From the NCBI GenBank assembly GCA_030527825.1, contig JAUNAC010000001.1:1141464-1205463 (forward strand): a stretch of DNA of 64,000 nucleotides, in the 5' to 3' direction. The position numbers and the translations under genes were made by a program. Position 1 is the stretch's first letter; every line of letters begins with the position of its first letter. The notes beneath the pieces are model-generated. The model was given only the letters and a program-made list of their open reading frames with translations, had not been told where the DNA came from and searched no databases. Origin of the DNA: Lautropia sp. (GTDB lineage Bacteria > Pseudomonadota > Gammaproteobacteria > Burkholderiales > Burkholderiaceae_E). Positions 15,549 through 26,100 of the stretch are shown here, one piece after another.

Positions 15549-16531
15549 CATTTGCGTTCACGCCACTGCTCAGCAGCGCCCGCCAGCCAACGGGCGGGAT
15601 CGTGGCTGCCGGGCACACGTAGCTGTAGAGCGGCTGCCGCTGCATTCAGAATCACGTGGGCATCGGTTTGTCCCGAGTCGTCGATGGCGGGCGCCTGGTT
15701 CTGCTTGGAGAGCTTCCGGCCGTCGCGGCCCATGACCAGCGGGATGTGCATGTAGCGTGGTGTTGGTATGTCCAGAGCGCGCTGCAGCAGAATCTGACGT
15801 CCGGTTGATCCCAGCAGGTCGGCGCCGCGTACGACGTCGGTGACCCCCGCTTCTGCATCGTCAATGATGACGGCCAGTTGATAAGCCCATACGCCATCTG
15901 CACGCCGTAATACAAAATCACCGCAATCATGGGCAGGGCATTGCTGCTGAGGCCCATAGCAGCGATCATTGAAATGAATCGTGCCCGCGTCGATCCGGAA
16001 ACGCCAGGCGCGTGGCGTGCGTCCGGGAGATATGCCGTTTCTGCAGGTGCCGAGGTAGGGCGTCTCGTCGGAAAATGGCTGTAATGCTGAATGAATTATT
16101 TCACGACACTTCGCCTGCCATGCGTGCGCGATTTCCCGACGCGTGCAAGTGCATCCATAGACGCGTTGGGTCTGTTGCAAGCGCCTGAACGCGCTCAGAT
16201 AGCGGTCGACCCGCGCGGACTGGTACCAGGGCGGTGCATCCCAGTGCAGGCCCAGAAAGGCGAGCTGACGGCGGATGCGGCTTTCTGCACCTGGCTCTAC
16301 CCGGGGAGGGTCAAGGTCTTCGATGCGCACTAACCACTGCCCGCCGTGTGCACGTGCGTCCAGATAGCTGGCCAGTGCGGCAACGATTGATCCTGCATGC
16401 AGTGGGCCACTGGGAGACGGTGCGAAGCGGCCGACATAGTGGTGATGCTGCCCGCTGCCGTGTCTGTCAGACCAAGGGGCGAGCGTCCGGGCGTGATCTG
16501 ATGGGGGTATGGGCTGACTTGGGGCAGACAT
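15545..16531 (-). CDS. gluQ: Glutamyl-Q tRNA(Asp) synthetase
   Basis: This 328-residue paralogue of the catalytic domain of glutamyl-tRNA synthetase lacks the anticodon-binding domain. It attaches glutamate to queuosine in tRNA-Asp. The HIGH-like site appears as FAPSPSGPLHAGS near residue 31 and the KMSKS-like site as KLSKQN near 275. Zinc-ligand candidates CTCTRREI are near 135. Length is in the usual 290-330 range. It is convergent with rhlE and overlaps its end by 4 bp. The ATG at 16531 leaves about 28 residues before the family core, so the true start could be internal. Confidence 0.94.
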   Translation of the reverse strand: MSAPSQPIPPSDHARTLAPWSDRHGSGQHHHYVGRFAPSPSGPLHAGSIVAALASYLDARAHGGQWLVRIEDLDPPRVEPGAESRIRRQLAFLGLHWDAPPWYQSARVDRYLSAFRRLQQTQRVYGCTCTRREIAHAWQAKCREIIHSALQPFSDETPYLGTCRNGISPGRTPRAWRFRIDAGTIHFNDRCYGPQQQCPAHDCGDFVLRRADGVWAYQLAVIIDDAEAGVTDVVRGADLLGSTGRQILLQRALDIPTPRYMHIPLVMGRDGRKLSKQNQAPAIDDSGQTDAHVILNAAAAALQLRVPGSHDPARWLAGAAEQWRERKC

Positions 16532-16726
16532 GTCGCCTATTCTACGGATGTATGCCCAGCGGCAGAATGCCCTGTCATCAGGCGAGTTCTACCTGCCGGG
16601 TAGGACGTATGGCCGATGTTTTGTGTGATAAAAGCTCGGTGCTGGACATCTGCTCTATCGGCGGAGCGGCGTTCTTCCGTCAGAGTCTGCTTCATTCGAA
16701 ACAGGCATTTGATGTGAGGGCCGGGC

Positions 16727-19700
16727 ATGAATCTGGGCAAGGCATGTGCAGGGATATTGTTGCTGTCGCTGGTCGAGATGGCATGGGCGGGGGATGATGG
16801 GTCTGGCAAGGAACACAAAACGCCCGCGGCTCACCAGGAAGCGACGGCGCCGGATGTTTCTCCGGATCCGGAGCCATCACAGCAGTCACCACATTCATCC
16901 CACAAACCGAACAAACCGCAGCCATCGCAGCCTGGTACAACGGTCAGGCTCCCGGATGATCTTCCAGTGCCGAGTCATTCGCATAAAGTCGAGATATGGG
17001 GGAAGGTTGAGAACCATTCTTCGTCATGCCATCCTGCAGTGACGGAGGCGCCCTGTGCCGCACTCGGTGTTGCCAGCATGCCTTCCAGAAAGAGCATTAA
17101 CGTGGCCGTGGGCAATCCCGTCAATCCACAGACAGGGCAGAAGTTTCAGATGGATCTGGACGCGGAGGCGCTGGATGGGCCTCTTGGCCTGGAAATTCGT
17201 CGTTATTACAACTCGGCACTGGCGAGCGTCAGCAGTTCGCTGGGGCGTGCCTGGTTGTTTTCCTATGACACTCGGCTGTTTGTGACGCCGCATGCATTTC
17301 AGATCATTCAGGCTGATGGCGGGCGACATATCTTTCCCCGATCCGCTCCTGTGGCTCAGGCTGGAAGCGGCGTATCGGCCGAGTTGCCCCACTGTACCGG
17401 CCTGAGTGCTGATGAGGGTAGCGTCAGTGCGCGGGCTGATGGCGGCTATCAATGGCAGTGGCCCAACGGACGGGTGCTGTATTTCAATGGCGCAGGTTGG
17501 TTGACAGCCATTCGCCCGGCAACAGATCCTGCTGCTGAAGAAGGGTCTGTCGGAGCGAAATCGCCTTCAGGCGCGCATGCATTCTTGCAGATTTCCCGTC
17601 TGCCAGATGGCCGGATCCAGTCGGTGACGGATCCTGCCGGACACGTTATGCGTTTCCGCTACGATCCGTCTGGGCATCTGTCGGCCATTGAACACCCGGC
17701 TGGAACGTGGCAATACCGCGCTGCTACATCGGGACAGCTGTTGTCGGTCAGGGCCCCGGGCGGAAACCGCCGCCTCTACCGCTATGACGATATACGGTTT
17801 CCCTATGCATTGACGGCCATCGCCGTGGAGTCGCCCGCTCTGAAGGCGTCCGTGGTGATCAGCCAGTGGCACTATGATGCCAAGGGCAGGGTCAGCCGTT
17901 ACCAGGGCTGGCGCGGCGAAGACATGAGGTTCAGTTATGCCGGAGCAGACAGGAGCGGGGTATTGCAGACTGAGGTGCGTGATGCGGCAGGCGGCCGGCA
18001 GACTTACCGGTATCGCAGCAACCTCGGTGTCTGGCAGACATTGTCCATCACGGGGCAATGGTGTGAGCACTGCCGGCTAGCAGACCGAGATTATCAATAT
18101 GACAAACAGGGGCAGCTGATCGGGATGCACCAGCGCATGGACGCGCCCGCACAGTCTTTTCATCGGGCTTTCCGCTTTGAGCGGGACGCTCAGGGCCGGA
18201 TACTGGCTGTGTATGTACGGGTCTGGCGTGTGCCGGGCCAGGGGCCGGCACGGGACATGGAGGCGGGGCAACCCTGGCAGCTGTACCGTCGCTATTTCTA
18301 TGCGACGGGTGCGCAGCGTTATCCCAGCCGGATCGAGCAGCCTAGTGTCGAAAAGGGCAGGATGTATACGGTGGCGTTTGAGTACCGGATGATTGCCGGG
18401 AAGGAGCGCCCCGTCCAGCTCACTGAATCAGGCTATAGCGGTGGCCGCCTGGTCAGCCGTCACGTGTCCGTGAACTATGATGGAGCGGGTCAGCTGTTGA
18501 GTTTTGACGGGCCGCTGCCGGGAGCCGAGGACACGGTGCAGGTCAGGCGGGACGTTCGTCGGGCGGATGGGGCGCCGGAATGGCGCCTGATCGACAGCCT
18601 GGGACGGGAGGTATCCCGTTCGACTGACCACTGGGCCGGTAGCAGCATGGCATGGCTGGACGATATCGGGCACTTCCATGTGGAAGCGGGCGCTGTACAC
18701 CACCTGGCTGACAATGGGGTAAAGCAGACGGTTTTTCTGGATGATTTCAATCGGGTGGTCCGGATGGTGTCGCCGGATTCGGGGGTCGATACGATTGATT
18801 ATGATGAAGCCGACAGGGTGGTCCAGGAGACAGATGCAACCGGGGCCAAGGTACGTTTCACGCATGACGCCTGGAACCGTCCCCTGACCAAGACCGTGAC
18901 AGCGCCTGATGGTTTTCGGGAGCAGACCCGTTACCGCTATGCCGGCATTCACCTGGTGGAGGTGCAGGGAGAGGTGTCGACCGAGCGTTACCAGTACGAT
19001 GATATGGGGCGTCTGGTGATGCGTACGGCGCTCATCCACCCGGCCGGCGCCACGGTCAGCGGGCGTTTTGTCTACCAGTACCATTATGTGGGGTCGGCCA
19101 GACAACCGGAGCGTGTGACGCTGCCGGATGGCAGTGTTGTCCGGCGTCAGGCACGGCCGGCGTCTGACGGTCATTCCCCTGCGGTTGAGGTGACGCTGGC
19201 GCCCGCGCCAGGGGGGCCATCGTCCCGAAATCAACTGCTTTACCGGCGGGAATACCTGAGCGGTGCGGCCGATGGTGGTGTGAAGGATGACTGGTCGCTG
19301 GGGGATGGCGGGCAACGCCAGTTGAGCTGGAGTGCGCAGCATCGGCTGACCGATTTTCGTGAAACCGCTCAGGATGCCGCGGCCAAGGTGCACCCCCTGT
19401 ACGCCCTGCATTATCGTTATCTGCCGGATGGTCGCCTGCAACGTGTGGATTCCCTTTCCCAGACGCAGCAGTTCATGTATGACGCAGCTGGCCATTTGGT
19501 CATCGCCCAGACCCGTACCAATTCCCGGGTGGCACCAGAGCGCCTGCAGCAGCCTGAAGGCGCCTGGTGGTATGCCTATGATGACAATGGCAATCGGCTA
19601 TATGGGGGGCATCATCCACTGACCATAGAAGAGGATGGGGCTGGCACTGCGGTGGAGCCGAGGGCTTCAGGCAACGTGGCGGGTAGTGGGCGTCAGGCCA

Positions 19701-21625
19701 GCTATGTTTCGGGCACCAATCGGGTGGCCGGGGTCGCTTATGACGCGGCGGGCCGCCCACTGCAATGGCAGGGCTGGCAGCTTGGCTGGCATCCGGGTGG
19801 TCAGATTCAGTACATGACCCATGTGGATGGCCGGCAGATCCGTTACTTTTATAACCACCGGGGTGAACGGGTGGCACGGCAGCAGGGGAAAGAGTGGCAG
19901 TTCTTCGACTACACAGATGGCCGGCTGCAGGCGCAGACCGTGGCCGGGCAGGACGGGATGCGTCTGTGGTGGTACGAAGGCGAGATCCCGGTGGTGATCA
20001 TGGCCAGGGGCGCACTTCGATATGGATCCGTTGCTGCTGACGATGCGGCGCTGCAGATCCACTGGTTACATGTGGATCACCGTGGCTTGCCGGTGATGCG
20101 TACGGATGCGCGTGGACGGATTGTCTGGCAACAGGCTTATGGGCCCTTTGGTGAGCAGGGCGGCTTGTTGCCGGGGGATCCCGTCCTGCGCTTGCCGGGG
20201 CAGTGGTGTGATCCCGAAACGGGGCTGTACTACAACCAGCAACGCGATTATGACCCTGTGACAGGGCGCTACCTGTCGCCCGATCCATTGGGGTTACGTG
20301 CCGGCAGCAATCCGTATCTGTATGTGGATGCTGAGCCACTGCGGTATGTGGATCCAACCGGACTGATGCTGTTCGCGTTTGATGGAACTCATAACGCTCC
20401 GGACAGGCCAACCAATATCTGGCATTTCTATCGCGCCTATGACGGGCAGGCGAATGGTCCGGGCGGAGACCTGCTGCGTCCGTATCTGGAGGGGGTGGGC
20501 GTGAGCGAGGGGCCTCATGCGGCCTATGGGCGTACGGACGGCAAGGTTGATCGGGGCAATCTGGAGGCACTCACTGCCGATCAATGGAAAGACAATGTCA
20601 ACTACCAGGTCGACCGCTTTATGATGGCCGTGCAAGGACTGGGCAAGGGGGAGACGCTCAATATTGATGTGGTCGGTTTTTCACGTGGAGCGGCGCAGGC
20701 GCTGGAGTTCGGCAGGGTGATCGCCCGGAAACTGGCATCCGGCGAAATCGCTCATCCGGAGCAGGTCCGGTTGCGCTTCATGGGTCTGCTGGATCCGGTA
20801 TTTACGAATATGTATGACGATGTGGCGCAATGGGAAACCGAGTGTCACCCGATGGAGGTTGATCAGCGGTGGGAGCATGTGATTAATATCCTTGCTGCAC
20901 ATGACACGCGGGGAAACCTGTTCAATGCCGGTTCTTTGGGGCAGCAGGTCAACACCCATCCGGGGAGAGACGGTCAGGGCGCCGGTGACGGGAGTGGCTT
21001 GCCCGGGACGGAGGGTGATGGTCGGTCTCAGGGTATCCGCGAAGAGATCATGCTTGCCGGTGGGCATTCCGATGTTGGTGGCGGTTATCTGGGACCGTAC
21101 TCGGCACAGCCGGATGGTGATCTGTCGGATATCGCCCTGTGGGTGCTGATGGAGCGGGCGGAACGGGCGGGGGTGAAACTGGGGGCCCTGCCATGGGAGC
21201 TGACCCACGTGGATCTGCCCGTGGTTCACGGGACCGGTTCGCTGGTGGAAGGGCGTGATGGGCGATTCATCCTGCAGGACGGGCGGTTTGTTCCGGATTG
21301 GCGGGCGCATATCGACGGCGTCCTTCCGTATAACCGGTGGTTTGATGAAGCGAACCGGAGGTTATTGTGGGCCAACCCCTACCTGGTGTGGTTTCCCCCG
21401 CAGTTGTCGGAGCAGAATCTTGGTCATCCGGAACTGGCGGAGATTGGCCTTCGGGTGACTGCTGTGCCCGCGGATGCCGAGATCATGACATTGAGTGGCC
21501 GGCGTCCGGAGGCGCTGATGGGGGACGGTCCGGGCGACCGGCCTATCGACATGAAGACGTATTGCGCTTTTCTGAAGGATCGGCGCATTCTGACCGGGGA
21601 GAAATATCTGGGTTATTGCCGCTAG
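16727..21625 (+). CDS. Secreted RHS-repeat protein with C-terminal Tle1-like (DUF2235) lipase domain
   Basis: A 1632-residue polymorphic-toxin-like protein. Residues 1-22 form a Sec signal (cleavage after AWA). A proline, histidine and serine-rich linker follows to about 110, then a DUF6531-type entry domain (VGNPVNPQTGQ near 127), many YD repeats to about 1165, and the RHS core end marked by GRYLSPDPLGL and DPTGL (1209-1213). The remaining 419 residues are a DUF2235/Tle1-type alpha/beta hydrolase: FDGTHN at the start, nucleophile elbow GFSRGA with Ser1319, Asp1356 in LLDPVF, and His1447 in GGHSDVGGGY. Such domains are phospholipases in T6SS effectors. There is no PAAR domain and a signal peptide instead, so export by Sec is likelier than T6SS loading. 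No obvious immunity gene follows; the next gene is a minus-strand DUF456 protein. Confidence 0.9.
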   Translation: MNLGKACAGILLLSLVEMAWAGDDGSGKEHKTPAAHQEATAPDVSPDPEPSQQSPHSSHKPNKPQPSQPGTTVRLPDDLPVPSHSHKVEIWGKVENHSSSCHPAVTEAPCAALGVASMPSRKSINVAVGNPVNPQTGQKFQMDLDAEALDGPLGLEIRRYYNSALASVSSSLGRAWLFSYDTRLFVTPHAFQIIQADGGRHIFPRSAPVAQAGSGVSAELPHCTGLSADEGSVSARADGGYQWQWPNGRVLYFNGAGWLTAIRPATDPAAEEGSVGAKSPSGAHAFLQISRLPDGRIQSVTDPAGHVMRFRYDPSGHLSAIEHPAGTWQYRAATSGQLLSVRAPGGNRRLYRYDDIRFPYALTAIAVESPALKASVVISQWHYDAKGRVSRYQGWRGEDMRFSYAGADRSGVLQTEVRDAAGGRQTYRYRSNLGVWQTLSITGQWCEHCRLADRDYQYDKQGQLIGMHQRMDAPAQSFHRAFRFERDAQGRILAVYVRVWRVPGQGPARDMEAGQPWQLYRRYFYATGAQRYPSRIEQPSVEKGRMYTVAFEYRMIAGKERPVQLTESGYSGGRLVSRHVSVNYDGAGQLLSFDGPLPGAEDTVQVRRDVRRADGAPEWRLIDSLGREVSRSTDHWAGSSMAWLDDIGHFHVEAGAVHHLADNGVKQTVFLDDFNRVVRMVSPDSGVDTIDYDEADRVVQETDATGAKVRFTHDAWNRPLTKTVTAPDGFREQTRYRYAGIHLVEVQGEVSTERYQYDDMGRLVMRTALIHPAGATVSGRFVYQYHYVGSARQPERVTLPDGSVVRRQARPASDGHSPAVEVTLAPAPGGPSSRNQLLYRREYLSGAADGGVKDDWSLGDGGQRQLSWSAQHRLTDFRETAQDAAAKVHPLYALHYRYLPDGRLQRVDSLSQTQQFMYDAAGHLVIAQTRTNSRVAPERLQQPEGAWWYAYDDNGNRLYGGHHPLTIEEDGAGTAVEPRASGNVAGSGRQASYVSGTNRVAGVAYDAAGRPLQWQGWQLGWHPGGQIQYMTHVDGRQIRYFYNHRGERVARQQGKEWQFFDYTDGRLQAQTVAGQDGMRLWWYEGEIPVVIMARGALRYGSVAADDAALQIHWLHVDHRGLPVMRTDARGRIVWQQAYGPFGEQGGLLPGDPVLRLPGQWCDPETGLYYNQQRDYDPVTGRYLSPDPLGLRAGSNPYLYVDAEPLRYVDPTGLMLFAFDGTHNAPDRPTNIWHFYRAYDGQANGPGGDLLRPYLEGVGVSEGPHAAYGRTDGKVDRGNLEALTADQWKDNVNYQVDRFMMAVQGLGKGETLNIDVVGFSRGAAQALEFGRVIARKLASGEIAHPEQVRLRFMGLLDPVFTNMYDDVAQWETECHPMEVDQRWEHVINILAAHDTRGNLFNAGSLGQQVNTHPGRDGQGAGDGSGLPGTEGDGRSQGIREEIMLAGGHSDVGGGYLGPYSAQPDGDLSDIALWVLMERAERAGVKLGALPWELTHVDLPVVHGTGSLVEGRDGRFILQDGRFVPDWRAHIDGVLPYNRWFDEANRRLLWANPYLVWFPPQLSEQNLGHPELAEIGLRVTAVPADAEIMTLSGRRPEALMGDGPGDRPIDMKTYCAFLKDRRILTGEKYLGYCR

Positions 21626-21657
21626 GTGTGTACCGCCGGGAGGCAGGCAGATGCTGC

Positions 21658-22155
21658 TCAGGGGGTGATCAGGGCAAAGATGAAGATGCCGATCATCAGG
21701 AAGGTGAGGGCGATCTTGATGAGCATGCCAATGACCATCCCCAGCCAGGTGGCAATGCCGACGTTGCCGGCCCGGATGAGATTGCGGTCGTACAGGTACT
21801 GGCCGATGGCGGCCCCCAGCAGAGGCATGAACAGCAGCCCCCACAGGCCGCTGAAGACGCCGGCGATGGTGCCGATGAAGGAGCCCACGATGGCTTCGCG
21901 GCTGGCCCCCACTTTCTTGGCGCCGAGCATGCCGGCCACATAGTCCAGCACCCAGGCAAGGAGTGTGATGACCAGGCAGATGCCGACGGTCAGGCCGCTG
22001 ATGACTGTGAAATGGTCAATCCAGGCGGTCAGCAGGATGCCCAGAAAGACGAACAGGACACCGGGCAGTGCAGGCAGGACGGTACCGGCGACACCGACAA
22101 GGATCAGGATAATGCCCAATAGCCAGAGGGAAATGGTCAGAGTGGTGGCGGCCAT
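21658..22155 (-). CDS. DUF456 family inner-membrane protein
   Basis: The 165-residue protein is almost entirely hydrophobic, with about five transmembrane segments and glycine-rich helices. It fits the DUF456 family in length and in the block LAWVLDYVAGMLGAKKVGAS followed by GSFIGTIAGVF. No enzymatic residues stand out and the function of the family is unknown. It is convergent with the RHS gene, 32 bp away, and about 60 bp downstream of trhO on the same strand, so it may share that transcript. I do not regard it as an RHS immunity protein because DUF456 proteins are widespread outside toxin loci. Confidence 0.85.
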   Translation of the reverse strand: MAATTLTISLWLLGIILILVGVAGTVLPALPGVLFVFLGILLTAWIDHFTVISGLTVGICLVITLLAWVLDYVAGMLGAKKVGASREAIVGSFIGTIAGVFSGLWGLLFMPLLGAAIGQYLYDRNLIRAGNVGIATWLGMVIGMLIKIALTFLMIGIFIFALITP

Positions 22156-22214
22156 GTGAGGGGTGTTGCCCGTAGGCGAATGGAGAAGGGGGCGTTGCCG
22201 ACAGGGTGGACGGG

Positions 22215-23012
22215 TCAGGTGTTGGATGTGTCGTGGGCAGGGTGCACAGTGCGGGTCTGGAAGTCCTGTGTCCAGCTGCCAGGCTGCAGCTGCGGGGTGA
22301 GCGAGACGCGCCGGTCGAAGACGAACAGTTCACCATCCCAGTGGCGGCCGCCGGTCTGCTGGAAATAGTCGAGAACGCCGCCGTCGAGCTGGACGACATG
22401 TTCATAGCCATTGGCCGACATCCAGAGGGCTGCCTTTTCGCAGCGGATGCCACCCGTGCAGTAAGTCACGATGCGCTTGCCGACCAGAGCCGGACGATGG
22501 CTTTCCAAAGCGGCGGGCAGATCGGTGAATTTGTGGATATGGGGGTTGATTGCGTTGTGGAAGTGGCCCACCTCGATTTCGAAATCGTTGCGGGTGTCGA
22601 TGACGGCCAGCGCGCGCCCTTCGTCATCGTGTCCGGCATCCAGCCAGCGAGCCAGGGTATCGGGAGATACGGTGGCTGCGCGCCCGTCGGCCGGCCGGAT
22701 ATCTGGCTGGCGGAAGGTGATGGTTTCTCGCTTGATCTTGACCAGGAAGCGGTTGAAGCTCTGCGTATTTGAAAGGCTCTCTTTGATGTGCAGACGGGCC
22801 AGGGCGGGTTCGGCGCGCAGGATATCGCAAAAGGCCCGGGCGTTGTTCTCCGGGCCGCTCAACATGATGTTGATGCCTTCCGGCGTCAGGAGGATGGTAC
22901 CGCGCATGTCCAGACGGTCGCCTTCGGACTGCAGATGGCTGCGAAGTGCCGGCAGATTGTCGAGATCGGTGAACTGGTATGCGGCCAGGTTCAGGTAGGC
23001 AGATTTTTGCAT
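22215..23012 (-). CDS. trhO: tRNA uridine-34 5-hydroxylase, rhodanese domain (TrhO/YceA)
   Basis: This 265-residue protein has an N-terminal acylphosphatase-like domain (MRGTILLTPEGINIMLSGP) and a rhodanese domain with the active loop CTGGIRCEKA near residue 185, whose first Cys is the catalytic one. TrhO makes 5-hydroxyuridine at the wobble base of tRNAs. The start was placed at 23012 (MQKSAYLNLAAY), where homology begins; the open frame runs another 123 codons upstream over the dnaE start without family counterpart. It is somewhat shorter at the C-terminus than E. coli YceA (about 350). It is divergent from dnaE with 163 bp between starts. Confidence 0.93.
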   Translation of the reverse strand: MQKSAYLNLAAYQFTDLDNLPALRSHLQSEGDRLDMRGTILLTPEGINIMLSGPENNARAFCDILRAEPALARLHIKESLSNTQSFNRFLVKIKRETITFRQPDIRPADGRAATVSPDTLARWLDAGHDDEGRALAVIDTRNDFEIEVGHFHNAINPHIHKFTDLPAALESHRPALVGKRIVTYCTGGIRCEKAALWMSANGYEHVVQLDGGVLDYFQQTGGRHWDGELFVFDRRVSLTPQLQPGSWTQDFQTRTVHPAHDTSNT

Positions 23013-23175
23013 GATGACCAGGATTTTACCGATTGGGCGCAGTTGCGGCACGGGATAGGTGGCTGACACTGTACAGCGGATCGAGAGGCTGGTGGGATGA
23101 TGGTAGGTTCGGCGCTGGTTGCGCTGGCGCACGGGAAATGCCCGCGCCTTGCCCGGGGGCACGTACAATCGGCGG

Positions 23176-26100
23176 ATGAGTCCTGAAGCTTCCTCTCCTG
23201 ATGCTGTTTCTTCCTCGCCGGTCGATGACGTGGCACTCTGCCATACCGGTAATCCGGGGTTTGTCCATCTGCGGTTGCGGTCTGAATATTCGGTGGTGGA
23301 CTCCATCGTGCGGCTGGACGAGGTGGTGGCGGCGGCCGTGGCCGATGAACAGCCAGCGTTGGCGTTGTCCGATGCCTCCAATCTGTTTGGTTGGGTGAAA
23401 TTCTACAAGCAGGCTTCCGGCAAGGGGGTGCAGCCGATCTGTGCGGCCGATGTCTGGATCACGAATGTCGAGAACCGGGATCGTCCTTATCGCCTCCTGC
23501 TGATTGCCGCCACGAATGCCGGTTATCGTCGGCTATGCGAGCTGCTCTCCCGGGGCTGGCTGGAAAATGAGTACCGGGGACGAGCTGAATTGCTGCCTGA
23601 ATGGCTGTCGGCCGATACGACGGCCGGGTTGATCGCGCTGTCCGGAGCAGGTGGCGGCGAGGTAGGGCAGCATCTGCTGGCCGGTCATGAGACCAGGGCT
23701 GCTGCTGCTGCCCGGCATTGGGCGCAGGTGTTCCCGGGGGCCTTTTATCTTGAGGTGCAGCGTGATGGCACTGCTGAAGCCGAGATCTGCACGCGAGCCA
23801 GCGCTAGGCTGGCCGTTACACTGGATTTGCCGCTGGTGGCTACCCATCCGATCCAATTCCTGAAAGCCGAGGACTTTCGGGCGCATGAGGCGCGGGTCTG
23901 CATCGCGGAAGGTGAGGTGCTGGCTGATCCGAAACGGGTGAAGCGTTTCCAGCCGACCCAGTATTTCCATACTCGGGCCGAGATGAAGGCGCTGTTCGCT
24001 GATCTGCCGGAGGCGCTGGCTAATTCTGTAGAGATTGCCCGCCGTTGCGCGGTGACGTTGACCCTGGGAAATCCGCAATTGCCGGTGTATCCGACGCCGG
24101 AAGGGGTGTCCATTGAGGACTTCCTGCGACAGCAGGCCCAGGAGGGGCTGGCTGCGCGGCTGGTGAAGCTGTTTCCGGATCCGGCAGTGCGGGCGCAGAA
24201 GACGCCGGAATATGAGGAGCGGCTAAAGCGCGAGTGCGACACCATCATTTCGATGGGTTTCCCCGGTTACTTCCTGATCGTGGCGGACTTCATTGTCTGG
24301 GCCAAACAGAACGGAGTGCCGGTCGGGCCGGGGCGTGGTTCGGGTGCCGGATCCCTGGTTGCGTTCTCGCTGGGGATCACGGATCTGGACCCCCTGCCGT
24401 ATGCACTGCTCTTCGAGCGTTTCCTGAATCCGGAACGGGTGTCCATGCCCGACTTCGATATTGATTTCTGTCAGGACAACCGGGGCAAGGTGATCGACTA
24501 CGTCCGGCGCAAGTATGGCTATGACGCGGTGTCGCAGATCGCCACCTTTGGCACGATGGCCAGCAAGGCCGTGATCCGGGACGCGGGCCGGGTACTGGAC
24601 ATGCCCTACAACTTCTGTGACCAGCTCTCCAAACTGATCCCTATCGAACAGGCCAAGCCGTTATCGCTGGACAAGGCCCTGAAGGCCGAACCTCAGCTGG
24701 CTGAACGCCTGGCCAACGAGGAGGAGGTGGCGGAGCTGTTCGCGCTGGCCAGGCCGCTGGAGGACATGACCCGCAACATCGGCATGCACGCGGGCGGGGT
24801 GTTGATTGCCCCTGGGAAGCTGACGGATTTTTGTCCGCTGTACCGTGCGCCAGGCACCGATTCGGTCGTGAGCCAGTACGACAAGGATGATGTGGAGGCT
24901 GTTGGCCTGGTGAAGTTCGACTTCCTGGGGCTACGTAATCTGACCATTATTGACCTGGCGGTTCGTTACGTAAACGAGCGGCGGGCCCGGGAGGGGCTGG
25001 ATCCGGTCGATCTGGACAATCTCGGCTTTGAGGACCAGGCGGCCTATCAGATCCTGCGTGATGGCAACACAGTAGCCATCTTTCAGGTGGAAAGTGACGG
25101 GATGAAGAAGCTGCTCAAAAAGCTTCAGCCTGACCGGTTTGAAGACATCATTGCCGTACTGGCACTGTATCGACCTGGACCGCTGGGCTCGGGCATGGTG
25201 GATGACTTTATCCTGAGGAAGCGTGGCGAGCAGGCCATTGACTATTTTCATCCCGATCTGAAGGAATGCCTGGAACCCACCTATGGGGTCATCGTCTACC
25301 AGGAACAGGTGATGCAGATCTCGCAGATCATTGCTGGCTATACCCTGGGAGGGGCTGATCTGCTGCGGCGGGCCATGGGAAAGAAAAAACCCGAAGAAAT
25401 GGCCAAACAGCGCAAAATTTTCATGGATGGAGCGGCTGCCAAAGGGCAGGATGCTGATCTTGCCAGCCAGCTTTTTGATCTGATGGAAAAGTTTGCCGAG
25501 TACGGTTTCAACAAGTCGCATACTGCGGCCTATGCGGTGGTGACCTATCAGACGGCCTGGCTGAAGGCGCATTATCCCGCCGAATTCATGGCGGCAACGT
25601 TGTCCTCCGACATGGATGACACTGACAAGGTACAGATCTTCGTACGCGATGCCCAGGCGAATCAGGTGGAAGTGCAGTTGCCGGATATCAACGCGTCTGC
25701 CTATCGTTTCGAACCGGCGGCTCCCCGTGCCATCCGTTATGGTCTGGGCGGCGTGAAGGGGGTCGGCCAGTCGGCCATCGAGGCGGTGGTGGCGGCGCGA
25801 AGCCAGGGTGGCCCCTTTGTGGATCTGTTTGACTTTTGCGAGCGGGTCGACCGCAAGCTGATTAACCGGCGCACGATTGAAGCGCTGGTCCGGGCAGGCG
25901 CTTTCGATTGCCTGGATCCCGACCGCGCGCGCCTGCTCGCCAATGTTTCTCAGGCCATGGAAGCTGCCGAGCAGAAGGCGCGTGAGCAGGAGGCCGGCCA
26001 GAGGGGGCTGTTTGATGACGTCTTCTTAGGAGGTGATTCAGGCGTACCGAGGCGTGAATGGCTGCCAGCGGAAGCGTGGGATGCACGCAGGCGCCTGCTT

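Noticed and set aside
18428..19495. 355-codon frame on the minus strand inside the RHS gene
   Set aside because: The plus-strand frame has continuous YD repeats with family spelling; the antisense translation has no recognisable domain and arises from codon bias.
21658..22155. DUF456 protein as immunity partner of the RHS lipase
   Set aside because: It is on the opposite strand, polytopic and of a widespread family with no known link to toxins.
22215..23381. 388-residue version of TrhO
   Set aside because: The first 123 residues overlap the dnaE start region, are low complexity and have no TrhO counterpart. Homology begins at 23012.
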